A stretch of 36,569 nucleotides of DNA from DATBIO01 sp036556965. GTDB lineage: Bacteria > Acidobacteriota > Vicinamibacteria > Fen-336. Of this stretch, positions 24,456-32,450 are shown one piece after another. The DNA is taken from positions 1 to 36,569 of the forward strand of contig DATBIO010000004.1 in NCBI GenBank assembly GCA_036556965.1, read 5' to 3'. The notes under the pieces are model-generated. The model worked only from the letters and a program-made list of their open reading frames with translations. It searched no databases and was not told the origin of the DNA. Positions within the stretch are counted from its first letter, which is position 1; every line of letters begins with the position of its first letter. Made by a program: the position numbers and the translations under genes.

Positions 24456-25682
24456 ATGAGCGGCTATCGGGATCCCGTGACCCTCGTGCGCGGCCTGCCG
24501 CGGCCGGTCCGCCTGCTCGTGGCGGGCACCTTCATCACCAAGCTCGGCACGTTCATCCTCCCCTACCTGAGCCTCATCCTGCGTCGCGAGTTCGGGCTCG
24601 GTCCCCGCGCCGTGGCCGCGCTGATGTTCGCCTACGGCCTGGGGTCCATGGTGTCGGTGCTGGCCGGGGGCGCTCTCACCGACCGTCTGGGCCGCCGGGT
24701 CACCCTCCTCTTCAGCCTGGCCGGCAGCGGCGCCCTCGCCGTGGCCCTGGGCCTGACCTCGTCGGTGTCGGTCTTCGCCCCCCTCCTGGTCCTGCTCGGC
24801 TTCGTGGCCGACCTCTACCGGCCGCCCTCGTCGTCCATCGTCGGTGACCTGCTCCCCTCCGCGGAGCGGGCGACGGGGTTCGCCGCCCTGCGCCTCGCCA
24901 TCAACCTGGGCTTCGCCTTCGGCATGGCCATCGGCGGCCTGCTCGCGGACCTGAGCTGGCGCCTCCTGTTCGTGCTCGACGGCGTGACCACCCTCGGCTT
25001 CGCGGCCGTGGTCTACGTGGGCATCCCGGAGACGGGCGCCCCGCGCGCGGAGGCCGCGCCGCGCGGGGGGCCGGGCCCCTGGCGCGACCCCGTGTTCCTG
25101 CGGCTGGCCGCGACGTCGCTGTGCCTGGCCTTCGTCTTCGTCAACTTCGTCACCGTGCTTCCCCTGACCGTGACGCTGAGCGCCGGGTATCCGGCGCTGG
25201 TGTACGGGCTGATCATCGGCGTCAACGGATTGCTCATCGCCGCCCTCGAGATCTCGGTGGCGCACGCCCTGCGCGGGCGCCGGCGCCTGCGGGTGGCGGC
25301 GCTGGGGACGATGCTGGTGGGGCTCGGCTTCGCCCTGAGCGGGCTCGTCCTGCACTGGGCGTGGTTCCTGCTCATGGTCGTGCTGTGGACGGCGGGTGAG
25401 ATCCTGGCCATGCCGCAGAAGATGGCGTTCGTGGCGGACTGGGCCCCCCCGGAGGCGCGCGGCCGCTACCTCGGCTTCTACAGCGCGACCTGGAGCCTGG
25501 CCCTGGCCCTGAATCCGCTGGTCTGCCTGCCCCTGCACGCGGCGTTGGGCGACCGCCTCTTCTGGACCCTGGCGCTGGTGCCGACCGTGCCCTCCGCCCT
25601 CGTGCTGCTGCGCCTGGACCGCCGGGCGGACCGGCCCGGGCGCCTGCGCGGGATGTCGGTGGCCCGCGCGCAGAGCGGCTAG
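24456..25682 (+). CDS. Major facilitator superfamily transporter
   Basis: The protein has 408 residues and about 12 membrane helices. The loop between helices 2 and 3 reads GGALTDRLGRRVTLL, the MFS signature G-x-x-x-D-R-x-G-R-R, and the region after helix 4 has LADLYRPPSSSIVGDLLP, seen in drug/sugar efflux-type MFS members where RPP-S-A precedes helix 4 or 5. PEARGRYLGFYSATWSLALALNP near the C-terminus is also common in MdtH-like efflux proteins. It should be an inner-membrane proton-coupled transporter; efflux of small molecules is the likely direction but the substrate is unknown. It is followed after 13 bases by the malate-dehydrogenase-like gene, which has its own -10-like hexamer. Confidence 0.88.
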   Translation: MSGYRDPVTLVRGLPRPVRLLVAGTFITKLGTFILPYLSLILRREFGLGPRAVAALMFAYGLGSMVSVLAGGALTDRLGRRVTLLFSLAGSGALAVALGLTSSVSVFAPLLVLLGFVADLYRPPSSSIVGDLLPSAERATGFAALRLAINLGFAFGMAIGGLLADLSWRLLFVLDGVTTLGFAAVVYVGIPETGAPRAEAAPRGGPGPWRDPVFLRLAATSLCLAFVFVNFVTVLPLTVTLSAGYPALVYGLIIGVNGLLIAALEISVAHALRGRRRLRVAALGTMLVGLGFALSGLVLHWAWFLLMVVLWTAGEILAMPQKMAFVADWAPPEARGRYLGFYSATWSLALALNPLVCLPLHAALGDRLFWTLALVPTVPSALVLLRLDRRADRPGRLRGMSVARAQSG

Positions 25683-25685
25683 AAT
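25680..25685 (+). promoter_or_regulatory. -10-like hexamer TAGAAT before the MDH-like gene
   Basis: TAGAAT includes the TAG stop codon of the MFS gene and lies ten bases before the ATG at 25696. It is identical to the hexamer at 2885. Confidence 0.45.
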
Positions 25686-25695
25686 CCGCGCACCC

Positions 25696-26535
25696 ATGCG
25701 CCGCGTCGCCATCCTCGGGTCGGGCGACCTCGCCGCCACCCTCGCCCGGCGGCTGGCCGAGCGCGAGCTGGCCCGGGCGGTGGTCCTGGTGGACGCCGAC
25801 GACGGGCGGGCGCGCGGCAAGGCCCTGGACATCGCGCAGTCGGGGCCCGTGGAGGGCTTCGACTGCGTGGTGGAGGGCGCGCGCGACCTGGCCACCGCCG
25901 GACCCTGCGACGCGCTGGTGGTGGCGGACGCCCCCGACCTGGCGGACCTGGGTGGCCAGGCGGCGTCGCCCCGCCTGGTGGAGGCCGTGCGCTCCGGCGT
26001 GCGGTCGGGGCCCGTGCTGGTGGCGGTGGCGCACGCCTGCGGGCTGGTGGAGGCGCTGGTGGAGTCCGGCCTGGCGCGCGAGCGCGTGCTGGGAAGCGTG
26101 GCCATCGCGCAGTCGGGGGCGCTGCGCCGCCACCTGGCCGATGAGCTGGGCACGGAGCCGAGCGGCATCGCCGCCCACGTGCTGGGCCGGCCGCCCCACG
26201 CCCTGATCGCGCCGCGGGAGGCGGCCACCGTGGGCGGTGTGCGCGTGGACGCGCGGGCGCCGGCGGCCCTGCGCCGGGCCCTGGGCGAGGTCAACCGGCG
26301 GGCGCCCGGCCCGGTGGCCCTGGCCGAGGCGGCCGCCTGCCTCTTCCGCGCGCTACGGGGGTCGCGGCCCACCGTGCTGCCCGTGGTCGCCGTGCTGCGG
26401 GGCGAGTACGGCCACCGCGGGCGCGCCCTCGCCGTCCCCGCCGGGGTGGCCGCGGGCGCCCTGCAGGAGGTCGTGGAGGCCGCGCTGGATCCCGTGGAGC
26501 GGGTCGCCCTCGACAACGCGCTGCGCGGCCTATGA
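25696..26535 (+). CDS. Malate/lactate dehydrogenase-like protein lacking catalytic residues
   Basis: The protein has 279 residues, about 30 shorter than normal MDH. The N-terminus keeps the Rossmann fold start (VAILGSGDLAATLARRLAE) and the MDH motif GKALDIAQSGPVEGFD, which is close to that of LDH-like MDHs, so the ancestry is clear. The active site is not conserved. The substrate loop with two Arg (IPRKPGMSR in MDH) reads ADAPDLADLGGQ. The helix with catalytic Asp and Arg (LDSARFR) reads AQSGALRR, and the catalytic His motif (GGHGDTMVP) reads GRPPHALIAP. It is therefore unlikely to be a working malate dehydrogenase. It may be a pseudoenzyme that binds NAD or a regulator. It lies directly before hpnC, ending seven bases before its ATG. 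Codon use looks like its neighbours and the frame is intact. Confidence 0.75.
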   Translation: MRRVAILGSGDLAATLARRLAERELARAVVLVDADDGRARGKALDIAQSGPVEGFDCVVEGARDLATAGPCDALVVADAPDLADLGGQAASPRLVEAVRSGVRSGPVLVAVAHACGLVEALVESGLARERVLGSVAIAQSGALRRHLADELGTEPSGIAAHVLGRPPHALIAPREAATVGGVRVDARAPAALRRALGEVNRRAPGPVALAEAAACLFRALRGSRPTVLPVVAVLRGEYGHRGRALAVPAGVAAGALQEVVEAALDPVERVALDNALRGL

Positions 26536-26536
26536 T
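26510..26536 (+). promoter_or_regulatory. Promoter-like sequence before hpnC
   Basis: TCGACA (26510-26515, one mismatch to TTGACA) and TATGAT (26531-26536, one mismatch to TATAAT) are 15 bases apart, slightly short. TATGAT ends six bases before the hpnC ATG. It would give hpnCDE a start independent of the MDH-like gene. Confidence 0.4.
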
Positions 26537-26542
26537 GGCGGG

Positions 26543-27400
26543 ATGGCAGCGGCCCTGACCCTCGAGGAGGCCTTCGCCCACTGCGCGGCGCGCGCGCGCG
26601 CCCACTACGAGAACTTCCCGGTGGGGCTCCTGGTCCCCCGCGCCAAGCGGCCGTACGTGCACGCGCTGTACGCCTTCGCGCGCGCGGCCGACGACTTCGC
26701 GGACGAGCCCATGTACGAGGGGATGCGCGCGGGCAAGCTCGACGAGTGGGAGCGCCGCCTGCACGCGGCCTACGAGGGGCGGGCCGAGGACCCCATCTTC
26801 CTCGCCCTGGCCGAGACCGTGCGGCGGTTGTCCATCCCGAAGGCCCTGCTGCTGGACCTGCTGTCCGCCTTCCGGCAGGACACGGTCAAGAGCCATTACG
26901 AGACCTGGGACGAGCTGCTCGACTACTGCCGCCGCTCCGCCAACCCCGTGGGCCGGCTGGTGCTGATCGTCTTCGAGGAGTCCGAACCCGCCCTCCTCCC
27001 GCTCTCCGACGCCATCTGCACCGCGCTGCAGCTCGCCAACCACTGGCAGGACCTCGGCGTGGACATCCGCCGCGGCCGCCTCTACGTGCCGCGCGAGCTG
27101 CAGGCGCGCTTCGGGGTACGGGAGTGGGACCTCAACGCGGGCGCCCTCACGGAGGCCTTCCGGGCCCTCATGGCGGAGCTGGTGGCGCGCACGCGCGCGC
27201 TCTTCGCGGAGGGGCGCCCGCTCTGCGACCGCGTGGGGCGCGGGCTGCGCTTCGAGATGCGGCTGACCTGGCTGGGCGGCGCCTCCATCCTCGACCGCGT
27301 GGAGGCGGCCGGCTACGACGTGTTCCGGCGCCGGCCGAAGCACGGCCTGCTCGACAAGCTGTCCCTGGCCTGGCGGGCGCGGCAATGGCGCGCCGCCTGA
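26543..27400 (+). CDS. hpnC: Squalene synthesis protein HpnC (hydroxysqualene synthase)
   Basis: HpnC (285 residues) belongs to the squalene/phytoene synthase fold. In the three-enzyme bacterial route it converts presqualene diphosphate to hydroxysqualene. The first acidic motif is DDFADE (50-55) and the second is NHWQDLGVDIRRGR, where Asn-x-x-x-Asp and the following Arg bind magnesium and diphosphate. YRNFPVG-like HYENFPVGLL near residue 21 and AYFARAADD-type YAFARAADDFAD are typical of HpnC rather than HpnD. The start at 26543 sits six bases after TATGAT. It is followed after 27 bases by hpnD, then hpnE; the gene order C-D-E is the classic hopanoid/squalene order. Cytoplasmic or membrane-associated. 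Confidence 0.93.
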   Translation: MAAALTLEEAFAHCAARARAHYENFPVGLLVPRAKRPYVHALYAFARAADDFADEPMYEGMRAGKLDEWERRLHAAYEGRAEDPIFLALAETVRRLSIPKALLLDLLSAFRQDTVKSHYETWDELLDYCRRSANPVGRLVLIVFEESEPALLPLSDAICTALQLANHWQDLGVDIRRGRLYVPRELQARFGVREWDLNAGALTEAFRALMAELVARTRALFAEGRPLCDRVGRGLRFEMRLTWLGGASILDRVEAAGYDVFRRRPKHGLLDKLSLAWRARQWRAA

Positions 27401-27427
27401 CCGCCGCGCGGCTGCTCGGATGACGCC

Positions 27428-28279
27428 ATGGCCGAGGGCCTGAGCGCGCAGCTGACCCGGCACCGCGGCAGCAGCTTCCACGACGCCTTCCGCGTGCTGC
27501 CCGCGCCCAAGCGCCGCGCCATCTACGCCGTGTACGCCTTCTGCCGCGTGGTGGACGACTGCGTGGACGAGGCGGGCGGGGGCGGGGAGAACGCCCTGCG
27601 CCAGTGGGAGGGCGAGCTGGCCCGCGCCTACGCCGACCGCCCGACCACCGAGCTGGGCCGCGAGCTCGCCGAGGCCGTGGCCCACTACCGCATCCCGCGC
27701 CGCTGCTTCGACGACATCGTGGCCGGCTGCCGCATGGACCTCGAGCCGGCGCGCTACCCGACCTTCGCCGACCTGCGCGTCTACTGCGAGCGCGTGGCCT
27801 CCGCGGTGGGCCTGGCCAGCATCGAGATCTTCGGCTACCGCGACCAGGCCACGCGCGTCTACGCCGTCGAGCTCGGGATCGCCCTCCAGCTCACCAACAT
27901 CCTGCGCGACGTGGCGGGCGACGCCGAGCGCGGCCGCCTCTACCTGCCCCTGGAGGACCTGGCCCGCTTCCAGGTGAGCGAGAGCGACCTCCTGGCGGCG
28001 GCGCGCGAGGGACGGCCCCGCACCCACCGCGAGCGCCAGCTCCTGGCCTTCGAGGCGGAGCGCGCGCGGGCCCACTACGCGCAGGCGAGCGGCGCGCTCC
28101 CCGGGGCCGACCGGCGCGCCATGGCCGCGGCGGAGATCATGCGCGCGGTCTACCGCGCGACCCTGGAGGAGTGGGCGGAGCGCGGATACCGCTGGCGTCC
28201 GCGCGTGCGCCTCTCGCGCCTGCGGCGGGCCTGGATCGCGGCGCGCACCTTCCTGGCCGCGCGGCGGGCGGCGCCGTGA
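27428..28279 (+). CDS. hpnD: Presqualene diphosphate synthase HpnD
   Basis: HpnD (283 residues) joins two farnesyl diphosphates into presqualene diphosphate. The motifs are FCRVVDDCVDE (first acidic motif at 43-48) and LTNILRDVAGDAERGRLYLP (second), both complete, and YCERVASAVGL in the middle. RGSSFHDAFRVLP at the N-terminus matches the family's substrate-binding start. Its length equals that of characterised HpnD proteins. The stop overlaps the GTG start of hpnE as GTGA, so the two are coupled. It feeds HpnC and HpnE, whose product squalene would go to hopanoids; no squalene-hopene cyclase is in the window. Confidence 0.95.
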   Translation: MAEGLSAQLTRHRGSSFHDAFRVLPAPKRRAIYAVYAFCRVVDDCVDEAGGGGENALRQWEGELARAYADRPTTELGRELAEAVAHYRIPRRCFDDIVAGCRMDLEPARYPTFADLRVYCERVASAVGLASIEIFGYRDQATRVYAVELGIALQLTNILRDVAGDAERGRLYLPLEDLARFQVSESDLLAAAREGRPRTHRERQLLAFEAERARAHYAQASGALPGADRRAMAAAEIMRAVYRATLEEWAERGYRWRPRVRLSRLRRAWIAARTFLAARRAAP

Positions 28280-29700
28280 GGGCGGTGGTGGTGGGCGGCG
28301 GGTTCGCGGGCATGGCCGCCGCCATGGCCCTGCGGGAGCGCGGCTGGGACGTGCTGCTCCTGGACCGGCGCGGGGTGCTCGGGGGCCGCGCCACCTCCTT
28401 CCGCGACGCGCAGTCGGGGGAGGACGTGGACAACGGCACCCACCTCATGGTGGGAGGCTACACGGCCACCCTCGACCTCGTGCGCCGCGCCGGCGCCGGC
28501 GACCTGCTCTGGGAGCAGGACCGCCTGCGCCTGGACTACGTGGACGACCGCGGCCCCACCGCCCTGCGCTGTCCGCCGCTGCCCGCGCCCCTGCACCTCC
28601 TCGCCGGCCTGCTGTCGCTGCGCGTTCCGTGGCGTACCCGGTGGGAGGCCGCGCGCTTCGCCCTCGCCGCGCGCCGGGGCGCGCCGGGGGCGGACCTCAC
28701 CCTGGCCGAGCACCTGCGGCGCACGGGGCAGTCCGCGGCCACGCGCAAGCTGCTCTGGGACCCGCTGGCCACGGCCATCCTGAACGAGACCCCCGAGAAC
28801 GCCGCCGCCGTGCTCTTCCACAACGTGTTCTGCGAGGCCTTCCTCGCGGACCGCCGCGCGGCGCGCCTGGTCTTCCTGCGCCGGGGCTGGGGCGTGCTCT
28901 TCGACCGCCTGGCCGCCCACCTCGAGACCCTGGGGGGCGTGGTGCGCCGGCGCGCCCTGGCCACCGCGGTGGACGTGGCCGCGGGGAGGGCCACCGGCGT
29001 CCGCTACCAGCAGCGGGCGGCCACCCGCGAGGAGATCCGCCGCGGCGCCGCCACCACGGTGGCGCGGGCGGAGGCCGACGCCGTCGTGCTGGCCGTCCCC
29101 TGGGGCGCGGTGGGGCGCCTGCTGCCGGAGGAGTGGGCGGGGCGGCCGCCCTTCGCGGGCCTGGACGCGCTGGGCGGATCGCCCATCGTCTCCGTGGAGC
29201 TGTGGGTGGACCGGCCGGTGGTGGACCGCGCCATGGTCGGCCTGCGCGGCGGGGAGATGGAGTGGGTGTTCGACAAGGGCCGCCTCTACGGGCGGGAGGG
29301 CGCGCCCCAGCACCTCGCCTTCATCGTGAGCGCGGCGCGGCGGAGCCTGGAGCGCGCGAACGCCGAGCTCACCGCGTCCGCGGAGGCGTCCCTCCGGCGC
29401 TACTTCCCGGCCATGCGGGGGGCGCGCGTCACGCGCGCCCTGGTGCTCCGCGAGCCGTCCGCGACCTTCGCCTCGCGCCCCGGGCTCGACGCCCTGCGCC
29501 CGGGGGCGGTGACGCCCCTGGCCGGGCTCTACCTCGCCGGAGACTGGACGGACACCGGGCTGCCCGCCGTGATCGAAGGCGCCGTGCGCTCGGGGCGCCG
29601 CGCCGCCCTGGCCGCCGCCGGCAGCTCCCCGGTGCGCGCCAGCGGAGGGGCGCCTCCCCCCGCGCCGTGGCCGGGCACCACGGTGGCCAGCGCGGGGTAG
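28276..29700 (+). CDS. hpnE: Hydroxysqualene dehydroxylase HpnE (FAD-dependent)
   Basis: HpnE (474 residues from a GTG overlapping hpnD as GTGA) reduces hydroxysqualene to squalene. The FAD-binding start is VVVGGGFAGMAAAMALRERG, followed by LLDRRGVLGGRATSF as in phytoene-desaturase-like amine oxidoreductases, and NGTHLMVGGY. LLWDPLATAILNETPENAAA is characteristic of the HpnE branch. The conserved C-terminal FAD motif GLYLAGDWTDTGLPAVIEGA ends near residue 440; the last 30 residues (rich in Ser, Pro and Gly) look like a read-through tail. The last 172 bases overlap, on the other strand, the 3' end of the prolyl oligopeptidase gene. Membrane-associated or soluble; completes the squalene route. 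Confidence 0.93.
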   Translation: MRAVVVGGGFAGMAAAMALRERGWDVLLLDRRGVLGGRATSFRDAQSGEDVDNGTHLMVGGYTATLDLVRRAGAGDLLWEQDRLRLDYVDDRGPTALRCPPLPAPLHLLAGLLSLRVPWRTRWEAARFALAARRGAPGADLTLAEHLRRTGQSAATRKLLWDPLATAILNETPENAAAVLFHNVFCEAFLADRRAARLVFLRRGWGVLFDRLAAHLETLGGVVRRRALATAVDVAAGRATGVRYQQRAATREEIRRGAATTVARAEADAVVLAVPWGAVGRLLPEEWAGRPPFAGLDALGGSPIVSVELWVDRPVVDRAMVGLRGGEMEWVFDKGRLYGREGAPQHLAFIVSAARRSLERANAELTASAEASLRRYFPAMRGARVTRALVLREPSATFASRPGLDALRPGAVTPLAGLYLAGDWTDTGLPAVIEGAVRSGRRAALAAAGSSPVRASGGAPPPAPWPGTTVASAG

Positions 29701-31832
29701 CGCTCGCGCACGGTGACGTCGCCGGCCGCCTTCTCCTCTCTCGCGCGCGCGGCGAGGCCGGTCTGCCAGGCCATGAACGCGAGCTCGTCGGCCAGCTCCT
29801 CGATCTGCAGGGCCACGGGGACGCCGGCGGAGTGGCCGGCCTTCACGTCGTAGCGCAGGAGAACGGGCTCGTCCGCGCCCTGCGCGGCCTGCATGAGGGC
29901 GGCCATCTTGCGGCCGTGCAGCGGGTCCACCCGCGTGTCGCCGTCGCCGGTCATGAAGAGCAGGGCGGGGTAGCGGGCGCCCCTCTTCACGTTGTGGTAC
30001 GGCGAGTAGGCGCGCAGCACGCGGAACTCGTCCGGCGACTCGGCCGAGCCGTACTCGGGCACCCAGAAGCGGGCCACCAGGAACTTGTGGTAGCGGACCA
30101 TGTCCAGCAGCGGGTAGCGTGACACCACGGCCGCGAACAGCTCCGGCCGCTGGGTGACGGCGGCGCCGGTGAGCAGGCCGCCGTTGCTCCCTCCGGTGAT
30201 GGCCAGGCGGTCGCGGCTGGTGTAGCCCTGGGCCATCAGCCACTCCGCGGCGGCGATGAAGTCGTCGAAGGTGTTCTGCTTCTTGTCGCGCATGCCCGCG
30301 CGGTGCCAGTCCTCGCCGAACTCGCCGCCCCCGCGCAGGCCGGCCACCGCGTACACCCCGCCGGCGTCGACCCAGGCCGCCGCCCGCGGGGACCACGAGG
30401 GCGTCTGGCTGACCGTGAAGCCCCCGTAGCCGGTGAGCACGGTGGGGTGGGGGACGTTCCGCGCCAGCCCCTTGCGGTGCACCAGGAACAGGGGGACGCG
30501 CGTGCCGTCCTTGGAGGCGTACCACTCCTGCCGCACCTCGTAGGCGTCGCTGTCGAAGGGGACCTCCGCCTTCCAGAAGACGTCCTGCGCGCCGGTGGCG
30601 GCGACGTGGCGGAAGATGGCGGGGGGCATGTGGAAGGACTGGAACGCGAAGTAGAGCCGCGGGTTGTTCCAGTCGCCGCTGAAGCCGTTCACCGCCCCCG
30701 CGGCGGGGAAGCCGATGCTGCGCACCAGCCGTCCGTCCGGGGCGAAGACCTTGACCTGCGAGCGCATGTCGTCGAGGTACTCGGCGAACACGTGGCCCCC
30801 GGAGAGGACCGCGTTCTCCAGCGTGGCCTTGGACTCGGGCACCAGCTCGCGCCACGCCTCGGGCCGCGGATCGGCGAGGTCCACCACCATCACGCGGCCG
30901 CGCGGCGCGTTCCAGTTGGTGCGGACGTAGGCGCGGCCCGCGGCCACGTCGGCGAAGGACCGTGCGGCCAGGCCCGTGACCACCGCCCGCGGGCCCTGGA
31001 GACCGGGGTCGGCGGCGGCGTCCAGGACGTGCACCTCGGTGCGCTCCGCCGCCGAGCCCTCGAGGACGGTCAGCACCACCCACTTGCCGTCCGCGGAGAG
31101 GCCGACGCCGACGATCTTCTCCGGTCCGAAGCCCTGGCCGAAGAGCTCGCGGTCCGTCGCGGGATCGGTGCCGAAGCGGTGCGCGAAGACGCGCGGGCCG
31201 GTCTTCTGGCTGTGCCGGCCGAAGAAGAGGTGGCGGCCGTCCGGGGAGAGCGCCACCCCGCTGTAGCGGCCCTTGGGCAGCGCCTCCGCGGTGTCGCGCC
31301 GGGCCTCCACGTCGAAGAAGCGGACCACCACCTCGTCCTGGCCCCCCTCGCGCACGGCGTAGACCAGGCGCGTGCCGTCCTCCGACGCCTCCATGAGGTC
31401 CACGGACGTGGTCCGCTCGGGGCTCAGCGTGTTGGGGTCGATCAGGACCGTCTCCGCCCCGGCCGCGTCGCGCATCACGATGACGAACTGCTCGTGGCCG
31501 GGCCGGCGGCGCTTGTAGAACGACCGCGCGCCCCGCTCCAGCGGCACCGTCACCGTGTCCACCTTGAGCAGCTCGCCCAGCCGGCGGCGGAAGGCGTCGC
31601 GCTGGGGCAGGGGGGACAGCACGGAGTCGGTGTAGGTGTTCTGGGCCGCGATCCAGGCCCGCGTCTCCGCGCTCCACTGGTCCTCGAGCCAGCGGTAGGG
31701 GTCGACGATCTCGACGCCGTGGAGCGTCTCGCGGACCTCGCGGGCGGGGGTGGGCGGCACCACCAGCGACGCGCCGCCGGCGGTGCCGGCGGCCAGAAGG
31801 ACGCCCAGCAGGGCGTGGCGGAGAGGGATCAT
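29529..31832 (-). CDS. Exported prolyl oligopeptidase family serine peptidase (S9A)
   Basis: The protein has 767 residues with a signal peptide (MIPLRHALLGVLLAAGTAGG). Residues about 30-440 form the N-terminal part and seven-bladed propeller, beginning with VDPYRWLED, a strong S9A marker. The alpha/beta hydrolase domain carries the triad Ser549 (GGSNGGLL), Asp632 (TGDGDTRVDPLHG) and His667 (KAGHSAG), with Arg634 for the substrate carboxyl end. GYGGFTVSQTPSWSP is the usual oxyanion-side motif. It should cleave short proline-containing peptides in the periplasm. The conserved fold ends near residue 695; the final 57 residues are antisense to the conserved end of hpnE and are probably a stop-loss extension. 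The start is fixed by AAGGAG five bases upstream. Confidence 0.95.
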   Translation of the reverse strand: MIPLRHALLGVLLAAGTAGGASLVVPPTPAREVRETLHGVEIVDPYRWLEDQWSAETRAWIAAQNTYTDSVLSPLPQRDAFRRRLGELLKVDTVTVPLERGARSFYKRRRPGHEQFVIVMRDAAGAETVLIDPNTLSPERTTSVDLMEASEDGTRLVYAVREGGQDEVVVRFFDVEARRDTAEALPKGRYSGVALSPDGRHLFFGRHSQKTGPRVFAHRFGTDPATDRELFGQGFGPEKIVGVGLSADGKWVVLTVLEGSAAERTEVHVLDAAADPGLQGPRAVVTGLAARSFADVAAGRAYVRTNWNAPRGRVMVVDLADPRPEAWRELVPESKATLENAVLSGGHVFAEYLDDMRSQVKVFAPDGRLVRSIGFPAAGAVNGFSGDWNNPRLYFAFQSFHMPPAIFRHVAATGAQDVFWKAEVPFDSDAYEVRQEWYASKDGTRVPLFLVHRKGLARNVPHPTVLTGYGGFTVSQTPSWSPRAAAWVDAGGVYAVAGLRGGGEFGEDWHRAGMRDKKQNTFDDFIAAAEWLMAQGYTSRDRLAITGGSNGGLLTGAAVTQRPELFAAVVSRYPLLDMVRYHKFLVARFWVPEYGSAESPDEFRVLRAYSPYHNVKRGARYPALLFMTGDGDTRVDPLHGRKMAALMQAAQGADEPVLLRYDVKAGHSAGVPVALQIEELADELAFMAWQTGLAARAREEKAAGDVTVRERYPALATVVPGHGAGGGAPPLARTGELPAAARAARRPERTAPSITAGSPVSVQSPAR

Positions 31833-31837
31833 GGGAT

Positions 31838-31843
31838 CTCCTT
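31838..31843 (-). promoter_or_regulatory. Shine-Dalgarno AAGGAG of the prolyl oligopeptidase
   Basis: On the minus strand AAGGAG lies five bases before the ATG at 31832. It is the most canonical ribosome binding site in the window and stands out because most first genes here have none. Confidence 0.8.
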
Positions 31844-31880
31844 GGCTTTGGATGGCGGCACCGGTCAGACTATCACCACC

Positions 31881-31889
31881 GGGGAGGGG
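31881..31889 (+). promoter_or_regulatory. Purine-rich ribosome binding site of the SRPBCC gene
   Basis: GGGGAGGGG ends five bases before the ATG at 31895. TATCAC at 31871-31876 is a possible -10 element, giving a leader long enough to hold this site. Confidence 0.5.
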
Positions 31890-31894
31890 CGATC

Positions 31895-32359
31895 ATGGCC
31901 GACCGCATGCGCGTGAGCCGGTCGTACACGCAGTCCATCTCCGGTCCGCCGGAGGCGGTCTTCCCCCTCCTGTGTCCCGTGCGCGAGACGGAATGGGTGC
32001 CGGGCTGGCGGTACCGCATGGTCTACAGCCGGTCCGGCGTGGCGGAGAAGGGCTGCGTGTTCACGACCCCGCACCACGGGGCGGTGGAGACGACCTGGCT
32101 GGTCGTGGACTACGAGCCGCCGCGACGCATCCGCTTCGTGCGCGTCACGGCGGGGGCCACGGCGGTGGAGATCGAGATCCAGGTGGCGCCGAGGGACGCG
32201 GGCAGCGCGGTGGACGTGCGCTACACGCACACCGCCCTGAGCGACGAGGGGGACGCCCTCGTCGCGGCCATGACGGAGGACGGCTGGCGCCGGGACATGG
32301 AGCGCTGGGAGCGGGCCATGAACCACTTCCTGGCCACGGGCACGCTGCTGCAGGGCTGA
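31895..32359 (+). CDS. SRPBCC (START/Bet v1-like) family small protein
   Basis: The protein has 154 residues. Its layout is that of the SRPBCC helix-grip fold: an N-terminal strand (RVSRSYTQSISGPPEAVFPL, where a Pro-x-x-Val-Phe helix follows), the tryptophan-rich ETEWVPGWRYRMVYSRSG, a run of antiparallel strands (TTWLVVDYEPPRRIRFVRVT, AVEIEIQVAP, AVDVRYTHTALS) and a long C-terminal helix (WRRDMERWERAMNHFLATG). Such proteins bind small hydrophobic ligands; many are annotated as polyketide cyclases without proof. There is no signal peptide. It is a single gene, divergent from the prolyl oligopeptidase and 91 bases before the HNH gene. Function unknown. Confidence 0.8.
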   Translation: MADRMRVSRSYTQSISGPPEAVFPLLCPVRETEWVPGWRYRMVYSRSGVAEKGCVFTTPHHGAVETTWLVVDYEPPRRIRFVRVTAGATAVEIEIQVAPRDAGSAVDVRYTHTALSDEGDALVAAMTEDGWRRDMERWERAMNHFLATGTLLQG

Positions 32360-32390
32360 GGGCGCGCGGCGCGCCGCCCCCGCGGCGAGG

Positions 32391-32403
32391 GGCGCCGGGC
32401 GCC
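32391..32403. repeat. GGCGCC-G-GGCGCC motif in the SRPBCC-HNH gap
   Basis: The 91-base gap (32360-32450) is nearly pure G and C. Two copies of the palindrome GGCGCC flank a single G and could form a short stem; GGCGCGCC lies just upstream. With no T tract, termination activity is uncertain. Confidence 0.25.
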
Positions 32404-32438
32404 GCCGCGTCCGGAACGAGCCCGGCGGGCGGGCGTGC

Positions 32439-32444
32439 TATAGC
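32439..32444 (+). promoter_or_regulatory. -10-like hexamer TATAGC before the HNH gene
   Basis: TATAGC ends six bases before the GTG start at 32451, the only AT-rich stretch in this gap. The spacing equals that at uvrB and hpnC. Confidence 0.4.
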
Positions 32445-32450
32445 AGGGCC

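Noticed and set aside
25696..26535. Calling this gene mdh
   Set aside because: Aligned catalytic Asp, His and Arg residues are absent, so a working malate dehydrogenase is not supported.
32360..32450. Intrinsic terminator after the SRPBCC gene
   Set aside because: Palindromic GC blocks are present but no T run follows; in DNA this GC-rich such palindromes arise easily by chance.
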